This document shows positions 1-8,233 of a DNA stretch of 31,910 bases, piece after piece. Every line of letters starts with the position of its first letter. Positions within the stretch are counted from its first letter, which is position 1. The notes beneath the pieces were generated by a model, which was not told where the DNA came from, searched no databases, and saw only the letters and a program-made list of their open reading frames with translations. The stretch is from JAAYTD01 sp964472015 (GTDB taxonomy: Bacteria > Bacteroidota > Ignavibacteria > Kapaibacteriales > UBA2268). The DNA lies in NCBI GenBank assembly GCA_964472015.1, contig CAYYIP010000022.1, positions 1 to 31,910 on the forward strand, given 5' to 3'. The position numbers and the translations under genes were made by a program.

Positions 1-86
1 ATATTACACATTATCAAAATATTGTAAAATCTTTATTAGAAACTTCTAAAATAATACAAGATTTATCTAAAATAAATTTTATATAA
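1..86 (+). CDS. 3' end of a type ISP/IIG-like DNA methyltransferase-restriction gene (partial)
   Basis: The first 86 bases read in one frame (from base 3) as the last 27 residues of a protein ending ...SKIINF-like and a TAA stop at 84-86; the start lies outside the window. The residues are almost the same as the C-terminus of the minus-strand gene at 31051-31910 (ITHYQNIVKSLLETSK is shared exactly), which resembles the C-terminal specificity part of type ISP restriction-modification enzymes. By that similarity this is a second, paralogous enzyme gene. Only the tail is visible, so neither catalytic motifs nor completeness can be judged. It ends in Phe-Ile where the right-hand copy ends in Phe. 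Confidence 0.7.
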   Translation, partial: ITHYQNIVKSLLETSKIIQDLSKINFI

Positions 87-176
87 ATAAAAAAAATACA
101 CTTGTACTATAAATAAAAGCTCAATTATTAAACTTGCTTAAGTATCATAAAATTATATTAATTAATAATAATATTA

Positions 177-199
177 TAAATAAATAAATAAATAAATAA
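177..199 (+). repeat. TAAA tetranucleotide microsatellite abutting the queE start codon
   Basis: Five TAAA units (177-196) plus a partial unit end one base before the queE ATG at 201, exactly where a ribosome-binding site would lie. A longer run of the same unit follows yjbQ at 29304. Confidence 0.85.
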
Positions 200-200
200 G

Positions 201-887
201 ATGAAAAATTATCAAATAAATGATTTTTTTCTTGAAAATAAATTAAATATTTTTGAGATATTTTATTCTATACAAGGTGAAGGCACTCGTGCTGGACTTC
301 CTTGTATTTTTATCCGTTTATCTGGATGTAATCTTAGATGTAAATGGTGTGACACAATATATGCCCAGTCTGAATATAATGGAAATTATATAACATTCAA
401 AGATATTATAAATAAAGTAAAGACCTTTAATTGCAATTTTATAGAATTTACAGGTGGTGAACCACTATTGCAAGAGAATATAATTCCTTTAATAGATTTT
501 TTTATAAAAGAAAAATATACTGTTGCAATTGAAACAAATGGTAGTTTTATGATTAATAAATTATGTAAAGACGTTATAAAAATTGTGGATATAAAATGTC
601 CAGATTCTGGGATGTCAGCAAATAATTTATTTGAAAATTTTAATTACATTACTAAAAATGATGAAATAAAATTTGTAATAGCAAGCAAAAAAGATTTTGA
701 ATGGAGTAACCAAGTTATAGAAAAATTTAATCTATTAGATAAAACAAATAACATATTATTTTCACCAGTAGAAGATTGTTTTCATATTCAAGAATTAGCA
801 GAATTAATATTAAATACAAATTCTAAATATAGATTACAAATACAGATGCATAAAATTATTTGGGATAAAAATAAACGAGGAGTTTAG
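201..887 (+). CDS. queE: 7-carboxy-7-deazaguanine synthase QueE (radical SAM)
   Basis: QueE converts 6-carboxy-tetrahydropterin to 7-carboxy-7-deazaguanine in queuosine/preQ1 synthesis, a cytoplasmic radical-SAM reaction. The 228-residue protein has the family's N-terminal SIQGEGTRAG substrate loop (23-32), the iron-sulfur cluster motif C43-x3-C47-x2-C50 in GCNLRCKWCD, and the SAM-binding GGEP at 85-88. Its length is normal for a short bacterial QueE. The ATG at 201 is directly preceded by a TAAA tetranucleotide run and has no Shine-Dalgarno. No other queuosine gene is adjacent; the next gene is a heptosyltransferase 128 bases on. The identification is firm. Confidence 0.95.
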   Translation: MKNYQINDFFLENKLNIFEIFYSIQGEGTRAGLPCIFIRLSGCNLRCKWCDTIYAQSEYNGNYITFKDIINKVKTFNCNFIEFTGGEPLLQENIIPLIDFFIKEKYTVAIETNGSFMINKLCKDVIKIVDIKCPDSGMSANNLFENFNYITKNDEIKFVIASKKDFEWSNQVIEKFNLLDKTNNILFSPVEDCFHIQELAELILNTNSKYRLQIQMHKIIWDKNKRGV

Positions 888-928
888 ATACAAAATATAA
901 AAAAATATTGTACTTTTATATTTAAATA

Positions 929-936
929 TATATTTG
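929..936 (+). promoter_or_regulatory. Candidate Bacteroidota -7 element before the heptosyltransferase gene
   Basis: TATATTTG fits the TAnnTTTG consensus of the Bacteroidota primary sigma factor. A TTG lies 18 bases upstream (908-910) as a possible -33 element. The predicted start of transcription would be about 70 bases before the ATG at 1016. In such AT-rich DNA a chance match is possible. Confidence 0.4.
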
Positions 937-1015
937 TATTTTAGTATAATATTATTTATAGCAATATATAAATATATATTTTATAATTTAATTATAAATA
1001 GAAATTTATAATTTA

Positions 1016-2020
1016 ATGAAATTTATAATTTCAAGAACGGATGCTATCGGAGATGTAATTTTAACATTTCCTCTATTAGGTGCATTAAAAGAAATATATC
1101 CTACTTCTAAAATATACTTTTTAGCAAAAAACTATACAAAATCAGTTGTAGAAACTTGTTCTTTTGTTGATTTTTTTGTTGAGTATGAAGAATTATTAAA
1201 CATAGATATCAAACACGCTGCAGAAAAAATAGCTAATTATTCTTTTGATGCAATATTGCATATTTTACCAAATAAACGAATAGCAAAAATAGCAAAAATA
1301 GCAAAAATTCCTCTTAGAATAGGTACACGTAATAGATTTTATCATTGGACAACTTGTAATAAATTATTAAAACTATCACGTAAAAATTCTGAATTACACG
1401 AAGCACAATTAAATTTAGAATTTGCTAAATATTTTGGTTTTAATAGTAACTTATTACTATCAGAATTATATAAATTTTATGGATTTTCAAATAAAGAACA
1501 ATTATTACCTGAATTTTCCAATTTACTATCAAAAGAAAAACTAAATGTAATTATACATCCAAAGTCTAATTCTAGTGCACGAGAATGGGGATTTGACAAT
1601 TTTAATAAACTAATAAATATATTATATAAAACTAATAAATTTAAAATTTTTGTTACTGGAGTTGAAAAAGAACGTAATATAATAGATAACAATATTGATT
1701 TTTTAAATAATAATGTAGTTAATTTAGTAGGTAAATTATCTCTTGCTCAATTAATATCATTTATAGAAAAAAGTGATGCTCTTATTGCTGCTTCTACCGG
1801 TCCATTACATATAGCGGCAATGGCAGGAATTAATTCTATTGGATTATTCCCACCTATAAGACCGATGCATCCCGGAAGATGGGCACCAATAGGTAAAAAA
1901 GCAAAATATTTTGTAAAAGAAACAAAATGTAATAAATGCCGTAAAAATATAGTATGTAAGTGTTTACAAGAAATAGATCCTGCAGTTTTAGCAAACTATT
2001 TATTAAATACTTCTAAATAA
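1016..2020 (+). CDS. Glycosyltransferase family 9 (ADP-heptose:LPS heptosyltransferase-like)
   Basis: GT9 enzymes transfer L-glycero-D-manno-heptose from ADP-heptose to the LPS inner core on the cytoplasmic face of the inner membrane. The 334-residue protein starts with the family's SRTDAIGDVILTFPLLGALK (6-25), has the mid-protein HPKSNSSAREWG segment (181-192), and the donor-binding STGPLHIAAMAG (260-271). A cysteine group near the C-terminus (C305, C308, C314, C316) is also seen in some GT9 proteins. A 9-base unit repeats three times in frame (1280-1306, residues IAKIAKIAK). hldD, which makes the ADP-heptose donor, is in the same window at 15024, which supports a role in heptose transfer. 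The exact acceptor cannot be told, so no symbol is given. Confidence 0.88.
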   Translation: MKFIISRTDAIGDVILTFPLLGALKEIYPTSKIYFLAKNYTKSVVETCSFVDFFVEYEELLNIDIKHAAEKIANYSFDAILHILPNKRIAKIAKIAKIPLRIGTRNRFYHWTTCNKLLKLSRKNSELHEAQLNLEFAKYFGFNSNLLLSELYKFYGFSNKEQLLPEFSNLLSKEKLNVIIHPKSNSSAREWGFDNFNKLINILYKTNKFKIFVTGVEKERNIIDNNIDFLNNNVVNLVGKLSLAQLISFIEKSDALIAASTGPLHIAAMAGINSIGLFPPIRPMHPGRWAPIGKKAKYFVKETKCNKCRKNIVCKCLQEIDPAVLANYLLNTSK

Positions 2021-2115
2021 CAACAACTAATTTTATTAACTAAAAAAATAAAAAGCAAATAATTATAAAAATATAATTCAAATCATTTTTAACAAAATTT
2101 TAATAATAACATATT

Positions 2116-4407
2116 ATGAAAAAAATATTTCTAGTACTTTTTATTGCAATATTTACTCTAAGTAGTACATCAATATTTGCACAAACCCAATCGTCAGAAA
2201 AACGTAAATTAATACCTGTATCATTAACGCCTGAGCAACAAAAGTTATATCAGGAACTATTAGAAGCACAGAAGGCAAAAACAAATTCTTTGCAATCTAA
2301 CGAAATGAAACGTATAGATCTTAATCTAAGCAAAGAAGATAGACAAATATTATTTAATGAAAGAACACAAAAAGGGAAAAAATATAGTATTCCACCTTCT
2401 TTAAAAAGAACGTTACCTACTATAAACTCTGAAACTATAGAAAAAAAAAAGCAGACACTACAGAGTGAATTAACAACTCTACCATCAAATATTAGATTTG
2501 CTGGTGAATTTGAAGAATCACAAGCAGTATTAGTATCTATACCAAGTGTTTCTCTATTTAAATTAGGTGAGTATAAAGGTACAACTTATAATGTGTGGAT
2601 ACCTGTTTATGCAACTTCAGAAATTTTAGCAATAACTAATATTCCTCCGGGTAAAGGGTTGGGTATATTTATTCCTTATGTATTTGGTCTATCAGATGAT
2701 CCTAATGAAGCATATGCAGTAAATGTCATTTGGGCAGTAGACTTAGCTTTATTTCAAGATCAAGATGGAATAAGAGATTCTACAAATGCTAAGATATGGA
2801 CGAATTTAATTAATAATATTCAACAAGAATGTACTGCTTGGATAAGAATTGCAAATATTCTTGATTCCACACGAGTAAAAACTTATATGCAAGAAGTAGG
2901 TATACCTTTAACAAATTATGAATTCTTTGGCGATGTTAATGGCGAAGATGCATATTGGGCAAGAGATTGGGGACCGTTAGGAATATATTATGGTACAAAT
3001 AATACATTAGGATTTATGGATGCAGTATATTATACAGGTAGAGCTTTTGATGATGAATTTCCAAAAATAATATTCAATCAAAAAGGTTATAATTACTATA
3101 ACTTACCTGTAAAAATGGAAGGTGGTAACATTATGGGTGATGGATACAAATATATAACTTATAGTGATGTTATTTATCAAAATAATACAAATGAAGTTGG
3201 CCAATTATTTTATGATGAAATGTCAGGAAAATGGATGACTAAACAGTTTACCACTTTAGATAAAACAGCAGTAGATGCAAAACTAAAAAAAGCATTTAAT
3301 GCCGAAGATGCAATTGTTACAAAACGTTTATTATATGATGGTGGTACGGGACATATTGATTTATGGCTAAAACAAATTGATGAAGAAAGTATGCTTATTG
3401 CAAATATGCCTGCAAAATACAATAAGTTAACTGACTATAAAATTATTCAACAAAATCGTGAAATGCTTGCAAACAGAAATACTGCTTTTGGTACAAAATA
3501 TCGTTTCTTAAATGCACCTATGCCTCGTTTAGATAATGGTGAAATGCCAAGTTCAAATGATTCTCTATACAATTTAGATCCACGTAGTTATTTAAATGGC
3601 GTTATAGTTAATAAATCATATATATATCCTATTTTTTCGAAACCGGGTGAAGCAAACTATAACTATGAAATGGATAATAAAAAAATATTAGAAAAATTAT
3701 TACCGGGTTATAAATTATGTCCTATTGATTGTAGAGCTTTATCGCCATTAGGTGGTGCTGTTCATTGTATAACAATGCAAATACCTGCTGCAAATCCTAT
3801 AACAATTAGACATAAACCAATTAGAGATCAAGTAACCTTATCTAATAGTTTTGATATAGAAGCAGAATTAATTTCTAAAAAAGACGCTAATAATATAGCA
3901 CTATATTGGAGAAAATCAAATGAAACAAATTGGAATATGCAAGAATTGACTATTGAAGGAGAAAAATATAAGGGCAAAATAGAAGGTAACTTTGAAGCAA
4001 CAGATACAGTTCAATATTATTTAGCTGCAAGACGAAGCACCACAATAAAAAAATGTCATCCTATAACTGCACCTGCTGGTTATCATACATTCTATTTTGG
4101 AAACACAAGTATAGATCAATTATATAACTTTACACCAACAAATTCTGCTATTGAATCTATATATCCAAATCCTGCAACTGATAAGATAAATATTATATTT
4201 GAAGTTAATACTGCAAGTAATATAGATATAGAAATATTTAATAATATAGGTCAATTAGTACAAATCCCTGTTAAAAATAAATATTTTAATAAAGGAGTGT
4301 TCACTATTGATATTAATAATTTAGATTTACCAAATGGCAATTATTTTATTAAGATGTCGTCTATAGTAGGTACTTCTATATCAAGTTTTGTTATTATGAA
4401 TAAATAG
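2116..4407 (+). CDS. T9SS-exported peptidylarginine/agmatine deiminase family protein
   Basis: This belongs to the Porphyromonas-type peptidylarginine deiminase/agmatine deiminase fold, whose members hydrolyse guanidinium groups to ureido groups plus ammonia. The 763 residues begin with a signal peptide (1-23, cleaving after FAQ or so). They contain the ARDWGP motif (D284), GGTGHIDLW (H413, D415) and GGAVHCIT with the predicted nucleophile C551, matching the Asp/His/Asp/Cys catalytic set of the family. An Ig-like stretch follows (about 560-670). The last 80 residues are a type A type-IX-secretion sorting domain starting IYPNPATDKI and ending in SSFVIMNK. The substrate could be protein arginine, as in P. 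gingivalis PPAD, or a small amine. It is much longer than cytoplasmic agmatine deiminases (around 350 residues). A strong terminator follows at 4454, and the gene appears monocistronic. Confidence 0.88.
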   Translation: MKKIFLVLFIAIFTLSSTSIFAQTQSSEKRKLIPVSLTPEQQKLYQELLEAQKAKTNSLQSNEMKRIDLNLSKEDRQILFNERTQKGKKYSIPPSLKRTLPTINSETIEKKKQTLQSELTTLPSNIRFAGEFEESQAVLVSIPSVSLFKLGEYKGTTYNVWIPVYATSEILAITNIPPGKGLGIFIPYVFGLSDDPNEAYAVNVIWAVDLALFQDQDGIRDSTNAKIWTNLINNIQQECTAWIRIANILDSTRVKTYMQEVGIPLTNYEFFGDVNGEDAYWARDWGPLGIYYGTNNTLGFMDAVYYTGRAFDDEFPKIIFNQKGYNYYNLPVKMEGGNIMGDGYKYITYSDVIYQNNTNEVGQLFYDEMSGKWMTKQFTTLDKTAVDAKLKKAFNAEDAIVTKRLLYDGGTGHIDLWLKQIDEESMLIANMPAKYNKLTDYKIIQQNREMLANRNTAFGTKYRFLNAPMPRLDNGEMPSSNDSLYNLDPRSYLNGVIVNKSYIYPIFSKPGEANYNYEMDNKKILEKLLPGYKLCPIDCRALSPLGGAVHCITMQIPAANPITIRHKPIRDQVTLSNSFDIEAELISKKDANNIALYWRKSNETNWNMQELTIEGEKYKGKIEGNFEATDTVQYYLAARRSTTIKKCHPITAPAGYHTFYFGNTSIDQLYNFTPTNSAIESIYPNPATDKINIIFEVNTASNIDIEIFNNIGQLVQIPVKNKYFNKGVFTIDINNLDLPNGNYFIKMSSIVGTSISSFVIMNK

Positions 4408-4453
4408 TTATTTGTAATATATAAAATAGACTTAAATATAATATAAAATTAAT

Positions 4454-4489
4454 AAAAAGGGAAATAATACGATATTATTTCCCTTTTTT
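4454..4489 (+). terminator. Rho-independent terminator after the secreted deiminase gene
   Basis: A perfect 16-bp stem (4454-4469 with 4473-4488; core AAAAAGGGAAATAATA) has a three-base loop CGA and ends in a run of T. It begins 46 bases after the stop at 4407. The symmetrical A and T flanks would let it work in both directions, but no minus-strand gene ends here. Confidence 0.85.
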
Positions 4490-4647
4490 ATTATATTAAT
4501 TTTATACATAATATATATATATACTAAGTTTACATTTTGTAAATATAAAAAAAAATATTATATTGTAATTTTCTTATAATACAATAATATACTTTAAAAA
4601 TAAAGCATAATATAAAAAATAAAAATAATTTTAAATAAAAATATATA

Positions 4648-5418
4648 ATGCAATCTATTTTATTAGATCCACTTTTGCTTTCTTTTTCACCTATTCAATT
4701 AAGTGAATTAAGTAGCAATTTAAAATTAATGAATCGCGTAGATACAAAATATTTAACAACAGAAGCTCATTTATTAAAACTATTACCACTCTTAATATCA
4801 ACGTATAATATCCAAGAAGTTTCAAAAGTTAGAAATAGCAGATATAAAACATTATATTTTGATACAAAAGATCTATCTATGTACTTTATGCATCATAATA
4901 ATAAAGGCATAAGATATAAAATAAGAATACGTGAATACGAAGAATCTAATTCAAAATTTTTTGAAATAAAGAAAAAAGATAGACAAAAACGAACGTCCAA
5001 ACAACGTATTCAAATAGAAGATTATAATATATATGATAATATAGAAGTAATACAATTTTTAAAAGAAAACGTAAATTATAAAATTAATGAATTATTCCCT
5101 GTTCTAAGAAATAGATTTAACCGAATTACATTAATTAATAAAGAAATGACAGAGCGTTTAACTATTGATACTAATATAAATTTTGAAAACATTAATAATG
5201 AAATAAATGCTTCAATCCCAAATATAGTAATAATAGAATTAAAACAATTGATTAATGAGCCATCATATTCTAAATATTTATTTAAAAATAAAGAATTAAA
5301 AATATATATGAATAGTATAAGCAAATATTGTACTGGTTCTATATTAACTAATAATACATTGAAACATAACGCTTTCAAAAATAAAATTAAATTCTTAAAC
5401 AAACTATCTAAAAATTAA
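4648..5418 (+). CDS. VTC-domain (polyphosphate polymerase-like) protein
   Basis: VTC domains form a tunnel enzyme that in yeast Vtc4 polymerises ATP-derived phosphate into polyphosphate. Bacterial single-domain homologues are annotated as polyphosphate polymerase domain proteins. This 256-residue protein shows the family's NRVDTKY (29-35), YKTLYFDT (66-73), the basic strand RYKIRIREY (89-97), FFEIKKK (104-110) with R115/K118/R120 following, and an acidic-hydrophobic VIIELKQL strand near the C-terminus. These alternate basic residues are what would line a triphosphate tunnel. It lacks a signal peptide and membrane segment. It leads an operon with a DUF4956 membrane protein 18 bases downstream and a DUF2490 barrel after that, a recurring arrangement in this phylum. 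Actual polymerase activity is inferred. Confidence 0.82.
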   Translation: MQSILLDPLLLSFSPIQLSELSSNLKLMNRVDTKYLTTEAHLLKLLPLLISTYNIQEVSKVRNSRYKTLYFDTKDLSMYFMHHNNKGIRYKIRIREYEESNSKFFEIKKKDRQKRTSKQRIQIEDYNIYDNIEVIQFLKENVNYKINELFPVLRNRFNRITLINKEMTERLTIDTNINFENINNEINASIPNIVIIELKQLINEPSYSKYLFKNKELKIYMNSISKYCTGSILTNNTLKHNAFKNKIKFLNKLSKN

Positions 5419-5436
5419 TATAAAATAATTAAAAAT

Positions 5437-5472
5437 ATGGAAGATATAGATATAATGGAAGATATAGATATA
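5437..5472 (+). repeat. 18-bp tandem duplication containing the start codon of the DUF4956 gene
   Basis: ATGGAAGATATAGATATA occurs twice without a spacer, so both the ATG and the first five codons are duplicated in frame. Confidence 0.95.
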
Positions 5473-6150
5473 GAAAATATAGCAAATTTATTACAATCAT
5501 CTTGTTTTTGTGCCACAAATGATATATTACAACTATTAATACGTTTTATTTTTACATTTTTAGTTGTTGGAATAATAATACGTTTTTTTTATTATCCTAA
5601 AAGTCAAAGAAGTGATTATTATTTTACATTTTCTTTAATTAACGTAAGCGTTTTTTTATTAATCTTTCTATTAGGCAGTATAAAAATAAAAATAGGACTA
5701 GCATTAGGTATTTTTGCAATATTTGGAATTATCAGATATCGTACTGAAATGGTCCCTATACGTGAAATGACTTATTTATTTATAATTATTTCAATTTCTG
5801 TTATTAATGCTTTAGCAATACAATTTAGTTATATTGAATTAATTATAACAAATTTTATTTTTATTCTTTCAATATGGTTATTTGAAAGTAGACATATAGT
5901 AAAACATACAGAAAATAAATATATTCTTTATGATAATGTACATTTAATAACACCGGATAAACATAATGAACTAATAGAAGATTTAGAAAAAAGAACGGGG
6001 CTAAAAATAAAGAGAGTGGATATTGGATATATTGATTTTGTAAGAGACTCAGTTATGTTAAATATATTTTATGATTCTGATAAAAAAACTATAAATACAG
6101 TGGATAGAATGATAAAATTACCTAGTGATACTAATAATAATAATTATTAA
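5437..6150 (+). CDS. DUF4956 family integral membrane protein
   Basis: The protein has 237 residues with about five membrane segments (roughly 33-52, 62-82, 85-99, 111-128, 132-149), then a soluble C-terminal domain of about 85 residues with alternating beta/alpha character. The conserved core GIFAIFGIIRYRTEMVPIRE (91-110) is typical of DUF4956. Its function is not established. It is frequently encoded next to a VTC-domain protein, as here, so a role in moving, anchoring or sensing the product of the VTC enzyme is plausible. The start is ambiguous: an exact 18-base tandem duplication (5437-5454, 5455-5472) gives two in-frame ATGs and the N-terminus MEDIDIMEDIDI. The second ATG would yield a protein shorter by six residues. 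Confidence 0.85.
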   Translation: MEDIDIMEDIDIENIANLLQSSCFCATNDILQLLIRFIFTFLVVGIIIRFFYYPKSQRSDYYFTFSLINVSVFLLIFLLGSIKIKIGLALGIFAIFGIIRYRTEMVPIREMTYLFIIISISVINALAIQFSYIELIITNFIFILSIWLFESRHIVKHTENKYILYDNVHLITPDKHNELIEDLEKRTGLKIKRVDIGYIDFVRDSVMLNIFYDSDKKTINTVDRMIKLPSDTNNNNY

Positions 6151-6173
6151 TTACTGAATAATTAATAATAACA

Positions 6174-6884
6174 ATGATATTTAATAAAACACAAATAAAA
6201 TTATTTTATTTAATTATAATAACATTTATAATTAATTACAATTGTCAGGCTGAAGGAATGTGGGGTTCTATATTAAATATAGAATTAAATAAAAAGATTT
6301 CTGATTTTTTTACAATAGAATTAGAAGGTGAACACCGTACTAGAAAAAATATGACTGAAAATGATCGTTGGAAAATTGATTTATTAACATCTTATAAAAT
6401 AAATAAATTCTTAAAAGTTGGTACAGGATATAATTATATTTATTATAATCATGAAACAAAAGATTGGGAAAATCGCCATCGTTATTTTATAAATATTACT
6501 GGAAGTGTTAAAATTAATCAATTTAAAATAAATTTAGTTGAACGTATACAAGGTACTTATCGTGAGGGAATTAGTGAGTATAACAAAAACGGAATAAAAA
6601 TACGTTCTAATCCTAAATATATATTACGTAGTAAATTAGCAATAGAATATGATATTATTAACTGTAAATTTACTCCTGAAATATCAACAGAATTATTCTA
6701 TTCTTTAAATGATGTAGAAGAAAACAATTTATATAAAATAAGATATACTGGAACTGGTGAATATAAAATTAATAACAATAATTATATAAAATTATTTTTT
6801 AGATATTCTACATTTCATAATTTTAATGAAGATGATGATGAAAGTAATAAAATTATAGGAATTGGATATAAAATTAAATTTTAA
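6174..6884 (+). CDS. DUF2490 family outer-membrane beta-barrel protein
   Basis: The 236 residues begin with a signal peptide (about 1-26, cleaving after CQA) and continue as alternating amphipathic strands, ending in aromatic Phe (GIGYKIKF), as outer-membrane barrels do. The EGMWGSILNIELNKKIS opening, the ELEGEHRTR strand and the W-NRHRYF strand match DUF2490, a family of unknown function. It is the third gene of the VTC-DUF4956 operon (23-base gap after the DUF4956 stop), suggesting that the three span cytoplasm, inner membrane and outer membrane. It ends 18 bases from the stop of the convergent FeoB-like gene, with no clear G/C-containing hairpin between. Confidence 0.8.
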   Translation: MIFNKTQIKLFYLIIITFIINYNCQAEGMWGSILNIELNKKISDFFTIELEGEHRTRKNMTENDRWKIDLLTSYKINKFLKVGTGYNYIYYNHETKDWENRHRYFINITGSVKINQFKINLVERIQGTYREGISEYNKNGIKIRSNPKYILRSKLAIEYDIINCKFTPEISTELFYSLNDVEENNLYKIRYTGTGEYKINNNNYIKLFFRYSTFHNFNEDDDESNKIIGIGYKIKF

Positions 6885-6902
6885 AATAAATAATATAAAA
6901 AA

Positions 6903-8171
6903 TTAACTTACAAATAATGATGTAATAATTTTAACTAAAAAACCTACACCCCATGCTGTAATTATAGTATATAATGCAACAAAAATCGGATACTTCCACG
7001 ATTTAGTTTCTTTTTTCATCACAATAAATACTGTAACACAAGGAAAATAAATTAAATAGAATACTAGGTATGCCAAACCAGTTGAAATAGTAAAAACTTG
7101 TGTTCCATCAGAATGTACTGCTTTGCGCATACTATCATAAATTTCTTCACCTGGTGTTGAATATAAAATACCAATTGTACTTACCGCTGCTTCTTTTGCA
7201 GCAATTCCCGTAATTAAAGACACACTCATTTTCCAGTCAAATCCTAAAGGTCTTAGTACAGGCTCTACAAATCTTCCTAATTGCATAAGATAAGTATTTC
7301 TATTTACTTCTACATTATTATTTATTTCAGTTCCATTATTCTTTATATTATGTACTTCAACTTCATTTTTTGGATAGTTATTTAACCACCAAATAATAAT
7401 GGAAGCAACAAGAATAACAGTTGCAACTTTTTTCATATATTCTAATACTTCTGCACTTATCTTTTTACCAACAACTTTTGCTTGTGGAATTCGATAAGGT
7501 GGCATATTTATTTTACTATGTTCAGACTGCTCTTTAAAAATAGTTTTTTTAAATAAAATACCAAAAATAACAGAAATAAGTAACCCAAATAAATATATAC
7601 AAATTATAACAAGTGCAGCAATTATATCATTAAAAAGAGTACCTGTTATTAATATATATAACGGCAATCTTGCTGTACAAGACATAAAAGGCAATAATAA
7701 AATTGTTTTTAATTTATCAGACTTATTTTCTATATTATGTGTAGATAACATAGCAATAGCATTACATCCAAATCCCATTAACAATGGAACAAAAGAATAA
7801 CCATGCAGCCCCATAAAGTGCATAGACTTATCCATTATAGTAGCTATTCTATATATATATCCCGAAGTTTCTAATATTGAAATAAATAAAAATAAAATTA
7901 TAATATTAGGTAAAAATATAATAATTCCTCCAATTCCTGAAATAATACCATTAACAAGTAAGTCTTTAAAAAAATTATCAGGCATATTATTTCTCAAAAT
8001 TTCAGAAACATAATTTACAAGAAGATTAAGAAAATCCTGAAAATAACCTCCTAATATAAATGTAGCAAAAAACATTATTCCTATTATTAATATAAGAATT
8101 GGAAGTCCAAAAAATTTATGTAATAAAATAGCATCTATTTTTTTTGTTTGTTCTGATGTAAATACTTTCAT
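6903..8171 (-). CDS. FeoB-like permease lacking the N-terminal G domain
   Basis: FeoB moves ferrous iron across the inner membrane using an N-terminal GTPase domain and a C-terminal polytopic permease. This 422-residue protein is only the permease part: KIDAILLHKFFGLPILILII at the start is the usual junction to the first gate helix. The two Gate regions carry MGFGCNAIAM and LPFMSCTARLPLY, which keep the conserved cysteines of GFGCN and MSC, and a later AAKEAAVSTIGILY segment. No G1-G4 motifs are present in or upstream of the gene; only 62 bases separate it from holA, and no feoA is near. The normal GFGCNVP is changed to GFGCNAI. It may work with a separately encoded G domain or have another substrate (a nucleoside-recognition-type gate is the related alternative). 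Confidence 0.8.
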   Translation of the reverse strand: MKVFTSEQTKKIDAILLHKFFGLPILILIIGIMFFATFILGGYFQDFLNLLVNYVSEILRNNMPDNFFKDLLVNGIISGIGGIIIFLPNIIILFLFISILETSGYIYRIATIMDKSMHFMGLHGYSFVPLLMGFGCNAIAMLSTHNIENKSDKLKTILLLPFMSCTARLPLYILITGTLFNDIIAALVIICIYLFGLLISVIFGILFKKTIFKEQSEHSKINMPPYRIPQAKVVGKKISAEVLEYMKKVATVILVASIIIWWLNNYPKNEVEVHNIKNNGTEINNNVEVNRNTYLMQLGRFVEPVLRPLGFDWKMSVSLITGIAAKEAAVSTIGILYSTPGEEIYDSMRKAVHSDGTQVFTISTGLAYLVFYLIYFPCVTVFIVMKKETKSWKYPIFVALYTIITAWGVGFLVKIITSLFVS

Positions 8172-8201
8172 ATAGTTATATATTATTCAGATTATACTTA
8201 T

Positions 8202-8221
8202 TTATATTATATTATATTATA
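8202..8221 (-). repeat. TTATA pentanucleotide repeat upstream of the FeoB-like gene
   Basis: Four tandem copies of TTATA lie in the 62-base gap between holA and the FeoB-like gene, within its probable promoter or leader. Confidence 0.7.
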
Positions 8222-8233
8222 TATATAGTATAT

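Noticed and set aside
87..200. Possible preQ1 riboswitch upstream of queE
   Set aside because: I looked for a short H-type pseudoknot with a C-rich loop and an A-rich tail and found only A/T sequence with no C-rich binding pocket.
5076..5402. Minus-strand ORF of 108 residues
   Set aside because: It is antisense to the VTC-domain gene; hydrophobicity is what the complement of such AT-rich coding sequence gives, and it has no recognisable domain or start signal.
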